Shown here: piece by piece, positions 22,805 through 34,553 of the stretch
How the letters are laid out: the number at the start of each line of letters is the position of its first letter
Numbering within the stretch: the first letter of the stretch is position 1
Assembly: GCA_036346355.1 (NCBI GenBank)
Contig: CM070577.1
Coordinates: forward strand, 80,932,509 to 80,996,508
Direction of reading: 5' to 3'
Length of the DNA stretch: 64,000 nt
Origin: Rhipidocladum racemiflorum
Taxonomy: Eukaryota; Streptophyta; Magnoliopsida; Poales; Poaceae
The notes under the pieces: model-generated
The model's database searches: none
Seen by the model: the letters and a program-made list of their open reading frames with translations, nothing else
Told to the model about the DNA's origin: nothing
Program-made: the position numbers and the translations under genes

Positions 22805-23400
22805 GAAACAGTCTCTGTCTGTAACTATGGCCAAGGGCATTCCATGCAGTTTAAAAATGTTATCCATAAATACTTGGACCACTTGCTGAACTGTATAAGG
22901 GTCTGACAAGGCCATAAAGTGTCCATACTTGGTGAAATGATCTACTACACCAAAATTACCTCCTTCCCTCTGGAGTTTGGTGATCCTTCCATGAAGTCCA
23001 TGGAGATATGCGTCGAAGCCATTTAAGAAACTTTAAGAGGATTTAGTAAGCCAGGTATATAAACATGTTCAGCCTTTGTGATCTGATAAACTGGACATTC
23101 CTTAACATAGTATTTAGCATTCTTTTTCATCTTTGGCTAATAAAAAAGCTTCTTCACTCTATGATATGTTGCCCTCACCTCTAATGGCAGAACTATGGAA
23201 TGCTTACAACAACTTAAGTCTAATACCATTATGTTCCCCCACATACAATCTTCCCTTGTATGTGACAAGACCATCTTCCATTTTGTATCTGAGATTGGAT
23301 TATGTACTGTTTTGAATGTCCTCCAGAATTTTTGCTACTCGGTGATCATCTTCATAGCTAGCTTTGAGATCTTGTGTCCATTCGGGCAACATAGGTGACA
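22805..23400 (-). pseudogene. Reina-like integrase N-terminal part (other half of host element)
   Basis: Minus-strand translation in changing frames gives an RNase H-integrase linker (PMLPEWTQDLKASYEDDHR) and then LVTYKGRLYVG. The integrase zinc region follows with ECPVYQITKA, and the start of the catalytic core has SMDFMEGSPNS. It continues at 17401 across the nested insertion. As in the nested element, the expected CxxC is CxxY (codon 23086-23088). Several stops are present. RT and gag are absent, so the host element was already truncated near 23400. Confidence 0.75.
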
Positions 23401-23641
23401 ACCTGACATGCTAATCCCTCCTAGGGATGGCAATTTTGCCCGATTACCCGTGTACTTATGGGTAAAAACTCTAATAGAGGTGGGTATGTTACTATTTCAT
23501 TGCTTGTGGGCATGATTATGGGGCCAAACTTTATCCGACGGGTAAATGAGTATGGGTATGGCAGAGCTCCACCCGTATCCATTCCGCTTGATTACCCGGC
23601 ACCTTCTACTTATATGTGGGCCACAACAGGCGCCCAGTTGT

Positions 23642-25836
23642 TGTAACACCCCGGCATTTAATATGCCCGAATGCTACCAAACATAGACTAAGCAACCTCT
23701 AAATACCATAATTACAAGTAAATTACAGCAAAGGAGCAACTGCTAATACCGAAAATTTCGGCAGCATCTCCTTTGTTTTTCCATGAATTAAAGCAACAAC
23801 AATAGCATAGCAATATATGGCAATATAAGAGACATCTAAAATAGCAATACTTAAAGGCATTACAACAAAATAAGTCTAATTCCAAGCATTCAATGCCTCC
23901 ATGAGCCAAACGAACAATAAGACTCTCAAATCGCAAAGCTAAACCATAAAACAATAGGCATCACACTTAATTTATTATCAAGACCCAATTGAATGACTTG
24001 TGGAAACAAATGAGTGAAGCTACGTGTAGATGTGTGACTATTCCCTTTTTCCCTCATGTCGGTCTCAAGGTACCTAAAAACAACAAGAAAGCACAAGCGT
24101 GAGTTCAACACTCAGCAAGTATATTGCAATGGTACAAAAGAACAATTACATAACTACCACAACTCACATCATATCCATCATCTCATTCATGACCACATAT
24201 CATTATCATCATCATTATGTATGCAATGCGATGCGATGCTCATGTCTCCTTGGAAACTCATACCTGTATGGTTGAGTACACACCCATCGGTATGGACCCT
24301 CTCCCCCCTTCCATCCCGAAGATGGAGGGTGCCTACTCCTCGCTTCCGTTCACCGCGGTGAATGGAATCACGATGTAGGACTTACTCATTGGCTCTCCGG
24401 AATAGTCATAACTTTCTCACCGACCTTCCCCGGACTAGTTATGACTTTCTCACCGCCCGGGCCATGTAACATGCCATGTATGCAAACATGCCAACATCAT
24501 AAATAACTTGTACACTAACACATGGCATCATAACATAATAAACATATTCATCATATCATTGGCAATCATTAAGGCATGGCATGTGAACATATCATGTATT
24601 CAAATTCAATCTCAACCAATCTAGCAACTACAACCCGCTACCCATTCCAATACACTTGCCTCAACCACGAGAGTCGGATTGGCGAGAAGTAGAAGGCACT
24701 CCCGCGGTCACACCACCTGCACATAGGTACCACACACTCACAATCATGTACACAAAACAGTAAGCAAACCCTCTTCTACCTTGACATCGCAAACTACTCG
24801 CTAAACCCAAAAACAGAGGTTCTGTCCCATCGGGACAGCAGCCTTCCAAAAGGCATAACTCGGGTTCTGAGACTCCGAATGAATTAAACGAGTACATCCT
24901 CGCGTAGCTTAGGAAATTTCCTAATTTTTTCTAAGTATACAGAAAGACTGATTCGGACTCTAAAGTTGTTTAAGCTACAAAATACCGTGATCTGCTCCAA
25001 TCACGTCACAGATTTTAATATGCTCGGTAAAACGATCATAACTTTCAAACGGCTGGGCGGAATTGGACGTTCTTTATACCCACTGAAAGGTATTGAAATT
25101 ACCTACAACTTCTTCAACAGCCGTACGACCAAATTCCGACTCTAAATTGGCGAAAACCCAAACCCTAGGTTGACTGCTCATGCAGCCCGAAACAGAGAAC
25201 GTGGCAAACTCAAGATTCCATCTAATCTGCCCAACTACAGCACCACCAATTGATCTAAAAACATGATAATAATCCTTAGAACAGATCCTAGACCAACCCC
25301 AAGGATTCCCATGGCCATACCTTCGCCCGACGACCGAAAACCCAACAGATCTCCTCCCGGTTCGCACGATCTCCTTCCTCGCTCCAATTCCGCCGGATCT
25401 CCTCGTCGCGGAGAGCTCCAACGGATGGATCTTCGAGGTGTTGAGGTAGAGAGCTCCCCTAGGGGCAGCAAGGGAGGTGGAGAGGTGGTGGAGGGGTGGT
25501 GGTGCAATGGGGAGCAAGGGGGAGGTGGAGGCGCCACAAGGAGGAGGTGGGGAGGTGTGGGGGGCGGCTAGGGCATGGGGGGGCGCAAGGGCAGGGGTGG
25601 GGGCGCACAAAAGGGCAGGGGAAGGCCCCCAAACAGGACTCCCACTCCTAAAAGGACTCAAACTCCTCCCCACCAAGGCCCACGACCCTTCCCCTTAGGC
25701 CCAAAACTCCCCGGAAACGGCCCAGAAACGCTATTAACCTCCATACCTTATGGTTTTAACCTTAATTTCACATTTCATAATGTTTTTGACCTCAACAGTC
25801 ACATTATATAAGGTTACGACACTCCGTGGTGTCACA
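23642..25836 (-). mobile_element. Tekay-like solo LTR with target duplication
   Basis: This 2195-bp unit starts TGTAACACCCCGG and ends GGTGTCACA, with GTTGT on both sides (23637-23641 and 25837-25841). No gag-pol is present, which indicates recombination between the two LTRs of a former full element. Sense is probably the minus strand, because the GC-rich block at about 25270-25700 then lies toward the 5' side as in Tekay U3 and R. The 200-codon frame at 25074-25676 (-) is LTR-internal and low complexity, not a recognised gene. Confidence 0.82.
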
Positions 25837-25862
25837 GTTGTCCCCTTGATCCCCAATTTGTG

Positions 25863-26582
25863 CAGTGGCGTATCCAGTATTTTGGGTATGGGTGGTCCAA
25901 CTTGGCATAAATTTTTTAAATACCTTAAATGTAACATGCCAATATACAATACAAGTATAGAATTTACCGAAAGTGCATCATGATATATTAATAAGGTGTC
26001 TTACGAACATCTTAAAATTAACAACTAAGTATGAAATTTGACTTAAAGAAGCTTACACGGCTACAATAATTTGAAGAAGATTACAATACTACTTCTTGTT
26101 GGGTCTACGCTTTCTAATGGCCATGAAAGTGTCAATTATATCTTCTTCATTCACTTTAAAGAAAATATCTCGCTCAATAAATATGACTAGACAATCGTCC
26201 AAAAGACTATCACCCATCCTATTTCTCAACGCCGCATGCAGCCGTTGGCCGCTCGGCGCCAGGCACGCAGCGATGGCCACGTGATCTTGGCCGACGCGGC
26301 GTGCCGCATGCCGTCTGCCGTGCAATCGCACCCGTGCAATGCGGTGAGAGCCGATCAGAAGTGCCGAACCGCGACAACACGGGATCAGATGAGATCAGAA
26401 CTTTCAAGGTCGCATGGAATACGAGAGGTGCAATGCAACTAGAAGCCGTCACAGCGTCACGTATACTCTTACAGCATGGTCGCATGGAAGTCCTTTACTC
26501 CTGGGTGCAATTCTTGGTTGAGGCCTAAGGGATTTTTGGGTGGGCCGGGGCCCACCCGGCCCACCCTCTGGATCCGCCAGTG
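25863..26582. mobile_element. non-autonomous hAT-like element (CAGTGGCGGATCCAG type)
   Basis: The left end CAGTGGCGTATCCAG pairs with the inverted right end CACTGGCGGATCCAG. ATTTGTG stands on both outer flanks (25856-25862 and 26583-26589; the eighth base differs). These termini are known from Tip100-like hAT elements in plants. The interior is 720 bp without a recognised transposase. Confidence 0.72.
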
Positions 26583-27107
26583 ATTTGTGGTACCTCATAT
26601 TAGAAATTTGGGATTGGTGACGCCGAGATGAGCGAGTTGTAATGTGTGTGATAACTAATGAATTGTTTCTATTTTAATTGTTGAACTTGAGCATGTGTGA
26701 TGACTGATGAACTATTTTCATTTTAATTGTTGAACTTGAGTATCTGTGAGTTATTTGTCTGCATATGTTATTTTAATCCTTATTCCTATGTTCACTTGAA
26801 ATTTTGAATCATTGATAATTATTTTTCAATCCATAGGATGTAATTGATTCCCATAATTTCATTAAAAGGATTGTATTAGCGCCATATATAGCTTATTAGC
26901 TCCTAGTGCCATTTGGTTCGAAGGATTGTTGATAGTTGCGGGTAAATGGGCAACCTGCAGATATCAGGAACCCATGAGCGATGAGTATGGACGAGATTCT
27001 TCGCTGTGATCCTTCACAGGTATACCCATATGGGAGATTTTGATTAGCAGGTATGAATATGGGTGAACAGTACTGTACCGCCGCACCCGATTTTTGCTAG
27101 TTAGGAA

Positions 27108-27475
27108 CTAAGAGTAATTACGTCAAACATCACTTATCTTCACTGTTGTCTCATTGGATTCCATATTTACAGAAGTTTGCACGTAACACTAGTTTATTGA
27201 CTGAACTGATCAACTTACTTCATTCTAAAACATATGACGTTATATTTAATGAATCCGAAAAGCGGAGCTGGCAAATTATCAAAGGTGGTAAAGGTAGGGG
27301 TGACAATAACGCTGCCAGGTAGGTAGGAAAACTGAGTTGCGGCTTATCCCTCATTTGACTTTGCTAGCATAATCAGTTGTGCTCCACCTGTCACAAACAT
27401 CAAGTATAGTAGTATATGCTTAAACTTGGGATAAGTTGCAATGTTTGGTACATAAACCTGTCACTAAGTAACCAA
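27108..27475. other. unassigned DNA
   Basis: No feature could be supported. A short open frame after a tacag site near 27181 was noted but matches nothing I recognise. Confidence 0.4.
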
Positions 27476-28129
27476 GGAGCTGTTTGGATTGAAGCCATGA
27501 GAAGCCATGCCAAATATTTGGTCATGGCCAACTCATGGCATGACCAAATATTTGGTAAAATGAGGCTGTTTGGTTTGTATCCAATAATTGGCATGGTAAC
27601 AAAAATGGTGTTTGGTTCACAGCCCTAGAAAGCAACCAAATGTTGGCATGGCATATTGGCAATATTTGGTTTGTAGCCAAATATTTAAATGAGCATGACT
27701 AAAATTTCATTAGGGATCTCATTTATGAAAAGAGAGCATACACAGCGAGATCGCACTCAACAATGCTACAGTTCATACACGTAAAACTGCATCGATCTGA
27801 GCATTTCACTATGCCTAAGATCCTTAAATTCAGGAAGTATCTTCTGGCGTCTATTTTTTTTTAGATGGAGCATACATCTCCTAAACCTATCTAAAAAATA
27901 TATAACTTCAAACCCAAAAGAATCTAACTATCAACTGACGACAAGCATATTCCTGTTCATTTCAGAAAAAAGTAAGAGCTGCACTGAATTAACGTTAGTC
28001 GAACAACCAAACGAGCTGCATAACTAATCATATGATATGTGAAACATATGCGCTCTGATTTTTAGTCGTCTATTGAACCCTTTTAGCTAGTGCTAAGCTT
28101 GCACAAGTAAAAGGAAGGGTAGCATTCTC

Positions 28130-28330
28130 ATGCATTGGTTTTGGAGAGCTCTTCTTTTGCTGCTGATCGAATAGGTAAAAGTGGATACCAAATGAGCCTA
28201 TTACTCTCAAAATCAATTGGCTGTACAGCATTCTTATGCTGTTCATCATCGCAAACAGGTGAATCCACAAAGATAGAATAATCAACATCATCAGAGCCAT
28301 GGCAAGAATTCAAACCTAGCATAATCAACT
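28130..28330 (-). pseudogene. possible second captured exon, FAB1-like
   Basis: One minus-strand frame reads SDDVDYSIFVDSPVCDDEQ and then PIDFESNRLIWYP. This resembles the PLDFENN...W.PP linker of plant FAB1-type kinases, which lies before the chaperonin-like domain. Here it lies downstream of the chaperonin-like exon, so it would be out of normal order. Similarity was judged from memory and is short. Confidence 0.35.
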
Positions 28331-28443
28331 CATGGCATGACCAAATATTTTACCATGAGCTGCTTTTATGAGGCTGTTGATGGAGAATGCTAAATACATT
28401 GGCCTTAAAACTGAAGATTTTACTGTAAGAAGCAATCACATAC

Positions 28444-29052
28444 CCATAAAAACGAAGACAGTCCTTCTGGAGGGAATGTCCACAACAGGCAATTCGATTA
28501 GCTGTTGTGTGATTTGAAAAGCTAAGTTCCAGAAACTTCCCAAAAGAATGTCCACATGCTGCATCGGACATCACTACTCTCTGTGTTGCCGGAAAGAAAG
28601 TCCACGTTCTGCAGGCTCCTTGCAAAATTCACAGTATGAAGTCTGGCAACAAAGACCAAACATATTAATAAGGTAGTACAAGGATAGTGCTTGTAAACAA
28701 ATAGAAATTTGAAATGACAATGTGATACCTGATCAAATAAATCTTCACGGAAATATCTTCCAAGTGGCTTATCAAAATTACCATAGAACTTTATGCGAAA
28801 GAGCTGAGATTGCTTGCATACAATTCCTCTCTGAGGGCATGCAATTGACAAGGAAACCAAAATGCTCTGTGGATTCTCAGATGTTGGAAAATATTCATTG
28901 TGACTCTCGTTATGATCACGTATGGCTACCCGTGTACGTTCTTCTGCAAGATATGAGGTCTCAAGTGATAGGTGATATGCTGCAAATACAGCAAACTGTA
29001 GAGCAAGTTTGACCTTCCGTAACTCTTCATACGATGAGCCTCTTAAAAGGAC
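28444..29052 (-). pseudogene. captured exons of a FAB1/PIKfyve-like phosphatidylinositol-3-phosphate 5-kinase
   Basis: Two exons join cleanly: 29052-28729 (donor GTATCA) and 28642-28444 (acceptor AG at 28644-28643, then a donor GTATGT). The first reads LLRGSSYEELRKVKLALQ, then AAYHLSLETSYLAEE, then KFYGNFDKPLGRYF. The second reads VVMSDAACGHSFGKFLELSF, then CCGHSLQKDCLRFYG. This is the chaperonin-like (TCP-1/Cpn60) and conserved Cys-rich region of plant FAB1 proteins, which make PI(3,5)P2 on endomembranes. FYVE and kinase domains are missing, so the piece cannot be a working kinase. It lies between the termini of the Harbinger element, on the same strand as the transposase. Confidence 0.75.
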
Positions 29053-30302
29053 CTAGGAAAAAACATGTATTATTAGATAAGTCATAAATCATAATTATAA
29101 TATGAAAAAAAACTAAAACAAAAATTAATTCCAAAGATGAGTACAACATTGAGAAACCAAAAATATAGAGGACATCATCTCGAAGAAGATGACATTAACT
29201 ACAAATGTTGGGGAATATTATAGAGGACATCATCTCGAAGAAGATGAAAAATTGAGTTGGTATCTGATGAAAAACAATCATGCGCACAGCGGACACAATA
29301 GGAGATATGAAGTGCAGAGCAGAATTATCAAATGAGCAAACCTTCACTTGCTTCACATGAGGAACAGGAATGATGCATTCACCAACATCCATATCCCCTA
29401 TTGATGTAGATAGGCACAAGCCACCTGGCCAACATCTTAGAGGACCGATCTGAAAAGGGAAACGATAAATTTCTAAAACCATGAAGATTATAGCAAACAA
29501 AACATATAGATTAAACTGGCCTAGGAAACCACATAATGGATTAAATACAATGAGAATTAACGTAGCAATGGATGAGATTACAATAATAGAGATAAGATAA
29601 ATATTCTCCTAGTTAAACAAATTGGGACTCTAGTACTTTAGATACACGACAAAGTAATTCATTGATCCTATTAAGAAAAGAGGATGACAATAATAAAACA
29701 AAATAAAGAAGATGGACAAAATAAAGAAGAACTTCAAAATGGCACAGTCCAAACCAGGAACTACCTTATGATTGAAAACAAACGGCACAAGCAATTTACA
29801 CTATTTTATCATCTTTGTCATCCACCCAGATAAAATCCTTCTTGTGTAATAGAACAACAAAATAAACAAGATGGAAAAGCAGACCTTGTAGTACTTCACA
29901 GACCAACCACTAGCATCATGTTTCATACATCCAAATTAGTAAACCATTACACGTACCATAAAGTCCAGATAATTAAAGCATACCACACATAGATTGTACT
30001 TACAACCATGACAACATATCGTTCACAGACCAACCCAACACTTAGTTTTTACCCAAAACATGGCAAGCAAAAGATGGGTTACAAATGCAAAAGTTCATCA
30101 AGCACTGCCTTCAAAGACCACCATCATAATTGCTAGTAATGAACTCAATAACCCAAGCATCAAGTGTTGCGTTGCTCGCATAATTGAGATAGCTACGAAA
30201 AGCTTCTTGGTCGGGCTTGGAAAGGTGAGTAGCAATCGCAAGCTTGTCCTTAGCAGTAATGGTGAGAGCATCTATTCTTCTCCACAACCTGCATGAGGAT
30301 CC
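29053..30302. other. Harbinger interior without a recognised gene
   Basis: AT-rich. A possible exon at about 29345-29455 (-), flanked by AG and GT, reads GDMDVGECIIPVPHVKQVK; I do not recognise it. It may be further captured host DNA. Confidence 0.35.
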
Positions 30303-31150
30303 TCACGTGCGGGTAAAGTAGCATAAGAGGGAGGAGCTGCGCGGCAAGTGAGTCTGCAAGATTCTTGATGCTTGCTGCGATGTCATCATTTGATATTTTA
30401 CTCGGACGTACAGATTTGTCCCTACTATTCTTCTTAGGAGGTGATGTTGCCCGCTTGCGTTTCTTGCTTGATGTGGATGAGGATCATCCACATCGATAGG
30501 ACTGCTCGTGGGGATTGTGTCGGACTCATTGCCATCATTGTCCTCCATGCCTGAAAGTTCTTTGGGCACTCCATGTCCTCCTCACCACTACTTACATCTT
30601 TAATAGTGACATGATCAGAGCAAAGGAGCCATCCACTGAGATTGATCTGAGAAAAGCTCTTCTAGCAATTCATAGAATTTGATAGGCCTAGTGAGATAGT
30701 TCACGGTTGCTTTCTGAAATCAATATCAAGTAAAAAGCACAACAAAGTGGTCCTAAGTGAGGAATGATCAGACAAAGGAGCCATCTAGAATGTGATATGA
30801 ACTTAAAAAAACATGAATAGATTGCAACTTCTTGGAAGATGAGCTTTCTAATCTGAAATTGTAAACTTGCATAAATTGGTATCAAAGCCATTCCCACTAT
30901 TATTCATGGCACTACTAATCCAACCATACCTCTCCTTGTGACACTGTAGTGTCGGTCTACTGACTTTGAGTTGCACCTATGGAAAATTTACCATTAAGAG
31001 CATTAGCACATTGCAAGTGGTGTTGTTTCTTAAACTTGAAGGTTGTTGGCTTATCCTTTCGAAGATCGATGTACCACTGAAGCATGAACTTTGTATTGTC
31101 ATCCGTCCAAGACAAATACCTATCGCGAGAAGATGAATCTCCTCGCTCTT
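30303..31150 (-). pseudogene. Harbinger Myb/SANT-like gene (second ORF), decayed
   Basis: On the minus strand, 31130-30940 encodes YLSWTDDNTKFMLQWYIDL and then KPTTFKFKKQHHLQCANAL, matching the Myb/SANT-like DNA-binding family (PF12776) of PIF/Harbinger partner genes. After shifts, 30900-30560 continues with a typical SGNGFD and LFSQINLSGW region. 30569-30303 ends in a charged tail rich in DD and Ser/Pro. The partner protein normally helps nuclear import and binding of the transposase. Frames are broken, so the copy is probably dead. Confidence 0.7.
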
Positions 31151-31332
31151 GACAAATGATAGCTTTCTTTTGAGTTGCTCATGGTAGAACCAAATGAAGT
31201 AAGAGTAGTGCTGAAATTAAAATCAATATTTAATAGCAAATGGTGTAATACTCAGGATTCGGATACATTAGTGCATAGAGAATACAAATTCAATGCTACA
31301 ATAAAATTTTCATATTACAACAAATAATTTAT

Positions 31333-32701
31333 TCATCCACCAAGTTGATAATCATGCCACATTTGTTGTGCTAGTCCATCACGCTTGGCAGCCCACTCAC
31401 GTATATCACTATCTCCATCACTAACACGATTGTTGCTCCTAGGGAGATGGGAGTACCAAGTGGCCTCATCAACTATAAGCTCATCGGGTCCATTTTCTAC
31501 AATCCAGTTATGCAGGGCACAACACGCTATGACCACCTTCACTTGAGATTTTAGGGGTATATATGGCCTCTCACTAAGTATCTTGAACCTTCCCTTTAGT
31601 GACCCAAAACCACGCTCAACAGTGGTCCTAAGTGAGGAATGACGATGGTTGTAGAGCTCTTGGGCATTCTCAGGTAAATGGGAACCCTGAAATTCCTTTA
31701 GATGGTAACGAACACCACGATATGGTGGCAAAATACCAGGTCGTGCTGCATAACCAGCATCGGCAAGGTAGAATTTTCCTACAAAGATGGTAAGACATTA
31801 TCTAACAGGTACTTCGTAAAAGCAAAATATGTTAACGTCAAACTAGTAAAATACCTTCTGGTATTTTTAATCCTGTAGGGCGAGACAAAGCATCCTTTAA
31901 GACAAGAGAGTCATGGGCAGATCCTCCCACCTGCTAGGACATAAGTAAACCGAAGATCGAAATCGATAACTGCTAAAACATTTTGTGTTGGATACATTTT
32001 TCGTCCTCTAAACTTATCATCCAAGTTTGCTGGGACAGATGCTTTCACATGAGTCCCATCTAGTGCCCCTATGCAGCCCTACAGTTGAAATATAAGGTAA
32101 GATGTACCATGTGTTTTGATCCAACAACATTAATCTATATAAGGCAATGGCAAATTACCTCAAAGTATGGATGAAATCTTCTGCTATTAGTGATCTTATC
32201 GTGTGTATCAGTGGACTTCAAATAGATGAGTTCTTTGGCAAGGACACCCATTGCATTTAGCACGGCATTGAAGTATCTGCTAACTGTCTCCCCTGATCGC
32301 CAAAACTTAAATGCAACAACAGCATTTGTATGTCGATGCCCTACCATGTACAAAAAGAATGCAACTTGCTCTTCAACCGACACATGCAATGTGTCAACTA
32401 AGAGTCCTTTTTGTCTAAGTCGATCACAAAGCTTACAAAATACCACTCTAGTCATACGGAGTTGACTAACACATGATCGATCAGAGGTTTGAGTTAACCT
32501 AACCAATTCATTACTCCTCCAAATGTCCCTGTCCAGGAGAGGACCATACTTCAACCCTCTCTCTTTATGTCTCCTACCATCTCTTAATCTCAACCATAGA
32601 GCTACCATAAGAAGAAGAACACCTATGGCCTTTTGCTTCCAGACAGAAACTAAGATAATAATAAAACAACTGTTGTTCCTCATTGCAATCCATCTGGACA
32701 A
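31333..32701 (-). pseudogene. PIF/Harbinger DDE transposase, three exons, frameshifted
   Basis: Exon 1 (start at 32701 or 32683; ends 32159) carries the N-terminal helical region with KYGPLLDRDIWRSNEL. Exon 2 (32078-31855) has the first catalytic Asp in GCIGALDGTHVKASVPA. Exon 3 (31778-31333) has the second in FYLADAGYAARPG and the Glu in VERGFGSLKGRFKIL. Introns 32158-32079 and 31854-31779 follow GT-AG. Two single-base losses near 31930 (where AGWEGSAHD is expected) shift the frame, so the catalytic parts are no longer joined. It lies just downstream of a GC-rich 5' region at 33440-33900. Confidence 0.82.
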
Positions 32702-34084
32702 ATATTAATTGACATAGTAGGCAAGTAAATTTGGCATGTGATGATTCAATAAAAACAAAAAGAAATGCACAAAAAAAGAAATGTACCTTCAGAAAACTCA
32801 ATCAAAAGGTTTGAGACGAAGATGACTTTAATTCTCAAGAAAAACTTGTGTGAGGAAATCCCTGCATAGAGAAAAAATGATTATAAATATTAATAAATGA
32901 ATCGCTCCAAAGTTAAAACAACCTCAATGCATCCAAATTTGAAGGGTGTTGGATGCGTTGATGCATAACCCTTAATAGTCATCACAGCAATACACCATGA
33001 CCAGACTAACTATTTGTAAATCAATGTGGTGACCAACCCACCATTACCACACTGGTTTCACACCATACATTTCTGGCATATATGATTATGCCCACCAAAT
33101 AACCAAGTAGCTTGTGCTAACATTCCAATTGGAACAATAATCTGCTAACATTCCAATTGGAACAATAATATGATTTCTGTTCTAACATGTCAGCAAACAA
33201 CCAAAATTGACCAGCACAGAAACATGGATGAATTTAACCAAATATTTCTACCAAAGTGATTTTTTTGTCAGTTTAACAGAGCCTATGAGTCACCACAACT
33301 CTTGTACTCCCTATCCTCCGCATAAATTTTCTTCAAAAATCCCCACAAAATTGGCCAGCTGAAGCCCAAATCGGCCAGGAATTTGCCGATTCTGCTCCAG
33401 ATCTCGACCGAATTCGCGGTTCAAAGTGAAATTTTTACGGGACAAGGATTGGGGCTTGCCTGGTAGGCAGTGAGGCCGATGAGGACCACGACGGAGGCGA
33501 AGGAGAAGAGCAGGTCGGCGGCGGGGACGAGCAGCAGGTCGGGGGCGGGGACGATGAGCTCGACGGTGGGGACGAGCAGATCGACGGCGGGGAGAAGCAG
33601 GTCGGTGGCGGGGACGACGACCTCGACGGTGGGGACGAGCAGATCGACGGCTGAAGCAGGTCGGCCGGGATGAGCTTCTTTGGCGGGGCGACTTCAGTGG
33701 CGGCGGGGACTCCCATGGTCGGCGAAGCGAGCTTGGCGGCGGCGACTCGAGGTGGCGGCGGGGACTCTGAGCCGCTCGGGACCTCGGTGGAAGCGAGTGC
33801 GGAGAAAATGGGGAGAGATTACTCAGACGCCGCGAAAGATTAGGGTTAGCCGAGAGCTCGGTGTATAAGCGGGAGAGATTAGTCGACGCAGCGTCTTGAT
33901 TCGCCAAGTTTTGGCGAAGAAATCGCTCGCCCGCGCCATGCCCTCGCACTGCGTTGGAAAGGTTGGCGAGCCAAACTTTTTTGATGGCGAGCCAAAACTT
34001 GGAGCTAAACCAAATGATAGCCAAATTGAGATGGCATGACCAAATTTTGGCTTGGCACATTTTGGCTATCAACCAAACAGCCTC
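32702..34084. other. 5' flank of Harbinger transposase gene
   Basis: 32702-33430 is AT-rich and non-coding. 33440-33900 is GC/CpG-rich with short gacgagcag/tcgacggcgggg repeats and looks like a promoter or 5' UTR region. The proline/serine/arginine-rich frames across it are low-complexity. 33940-34084 is the right terminal repeat region. Confidence 0.5.
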
Positions 34085-34394
34085 CAAGTGCCAACTTTGG
34101 TAAACCTCAGGTTCAGCGCAACAAGCGTGCAGATACCTAGGGTTTGTTGAATTTTTCCTTACAAGCTATTGCTCTTCGAAGTCAAATCTAGCACAAGGAA
34201 TTATTATCATGGAGATTTTTGAGCTGTACTAGAATGTATACTTATATTTATATAAATATTATACCTCTAAAAAATACTTCTATAATTTGAGGACTAACCT
34301 AATATTTCCTTAATGTATCTTTTGCTTGGCTTGACATCAAAATGTTTTGTAGTTCAACTTTTAGAGCTGATTGGTTAAATTCAACTTATTGTAG
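34085..34394. other. intron-like DNA before HtrA-like exon
   Basis: AT-rich. It ends in cttattgtag, an acceptor for the exon at 34395. No other feature was seen. Confidence 0.45.
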
Positions 34395-34516
34395 TCGTAT
34401 TGCTCGCCCTATGATTGGTATGAGACTAAAGACATTGGAGCTACTGGATATCTCACTTCAGGAGAAGATATTTTTCAAATACAAACTCAATGACGTACGG
34501 TTTCAATGTAGATAAG
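34395..34516 (+). pseudogene. HtrA/Deg-like protease exon upstream of nested insertions
   Basis: Between an acceptor tag at 34392-34394 and a donor AAG|GTAAAA at 34516 the frame reads ARPMIGMRLKTLELLDISLQ and then EKIFFKYKLN. In grass Deg/HtrA-like genes this RPW(I/L)GM stretch leads from the trypsin-like domain into the PDZ domain. It joins in sense to 53282 (VSID...TAERLGFRRGDVIVSFNG), so the two belong to one gene. Two transposons now fill the intervening intron. No upstream exon was found left of it. Confidence 0.62.
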
Positions 34517-34553
34517 GTAAAAGTCGGTCTATGTGTGTATATAGAAAACATAT

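Larger units (their letters stand above)
23424..27107. mobile_element. possible hAT-like remnant with nested insertions
   Basis: The left end tagggatggcaattttgccc and the interior cccgattacccg and gggtatggcag motifs resemble a common non-autonomous hAT group of plants. Related motifs return at 26935-27107 (gcgggtaaatgggcaacc, gaatatgggtgaac, gcacccgatttttgctag). The stretch between is filled by a solo LTR and a smaller element. The right terminus is diverged and I could not confirm an 8-bp duplication, so this call is tentative. Confidence 0.4.
27476..34084 (-). mobile_element. PIF/Harbinger transposon carrying host-gene exons
   Basis: Terminal repeats are GGAGCTGTTTGG (left) and, inverted, GAGGCTGTTTGG (right). 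Both are followed inward by gatagcc/gaagcc and aatttggtcatg-like runs, and a possible CAA duplication flanks the element (27473-27475 and 34085-34087). It carries the two genes typical of this superfamily on the minus strand, a DDE transposase and a Myb/SANT-like gene. It also carries spliced exons like plant FAB1 at 28444-29052. The ends 27480-27700 and 33940-34084 are rich in ccaaatattt-like palindromic pieces. Confidence 0.75.

Noticed and set aside
25074..25676. 200-codon minus-strand frame as a gene
   Set aside because: It lies wholly inside the solo LTR, starts in a Pro/Ala-rich low-complexity stretch and matches no family I recognise.
33311..34087. 258-codon minus-strand frame as a gene
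   Set aside because: Composition is Ser/Pro/Arg low complexity over the CpG-rich 5' region of the Harbinger transposase, and it overlaps the terminal repeat.
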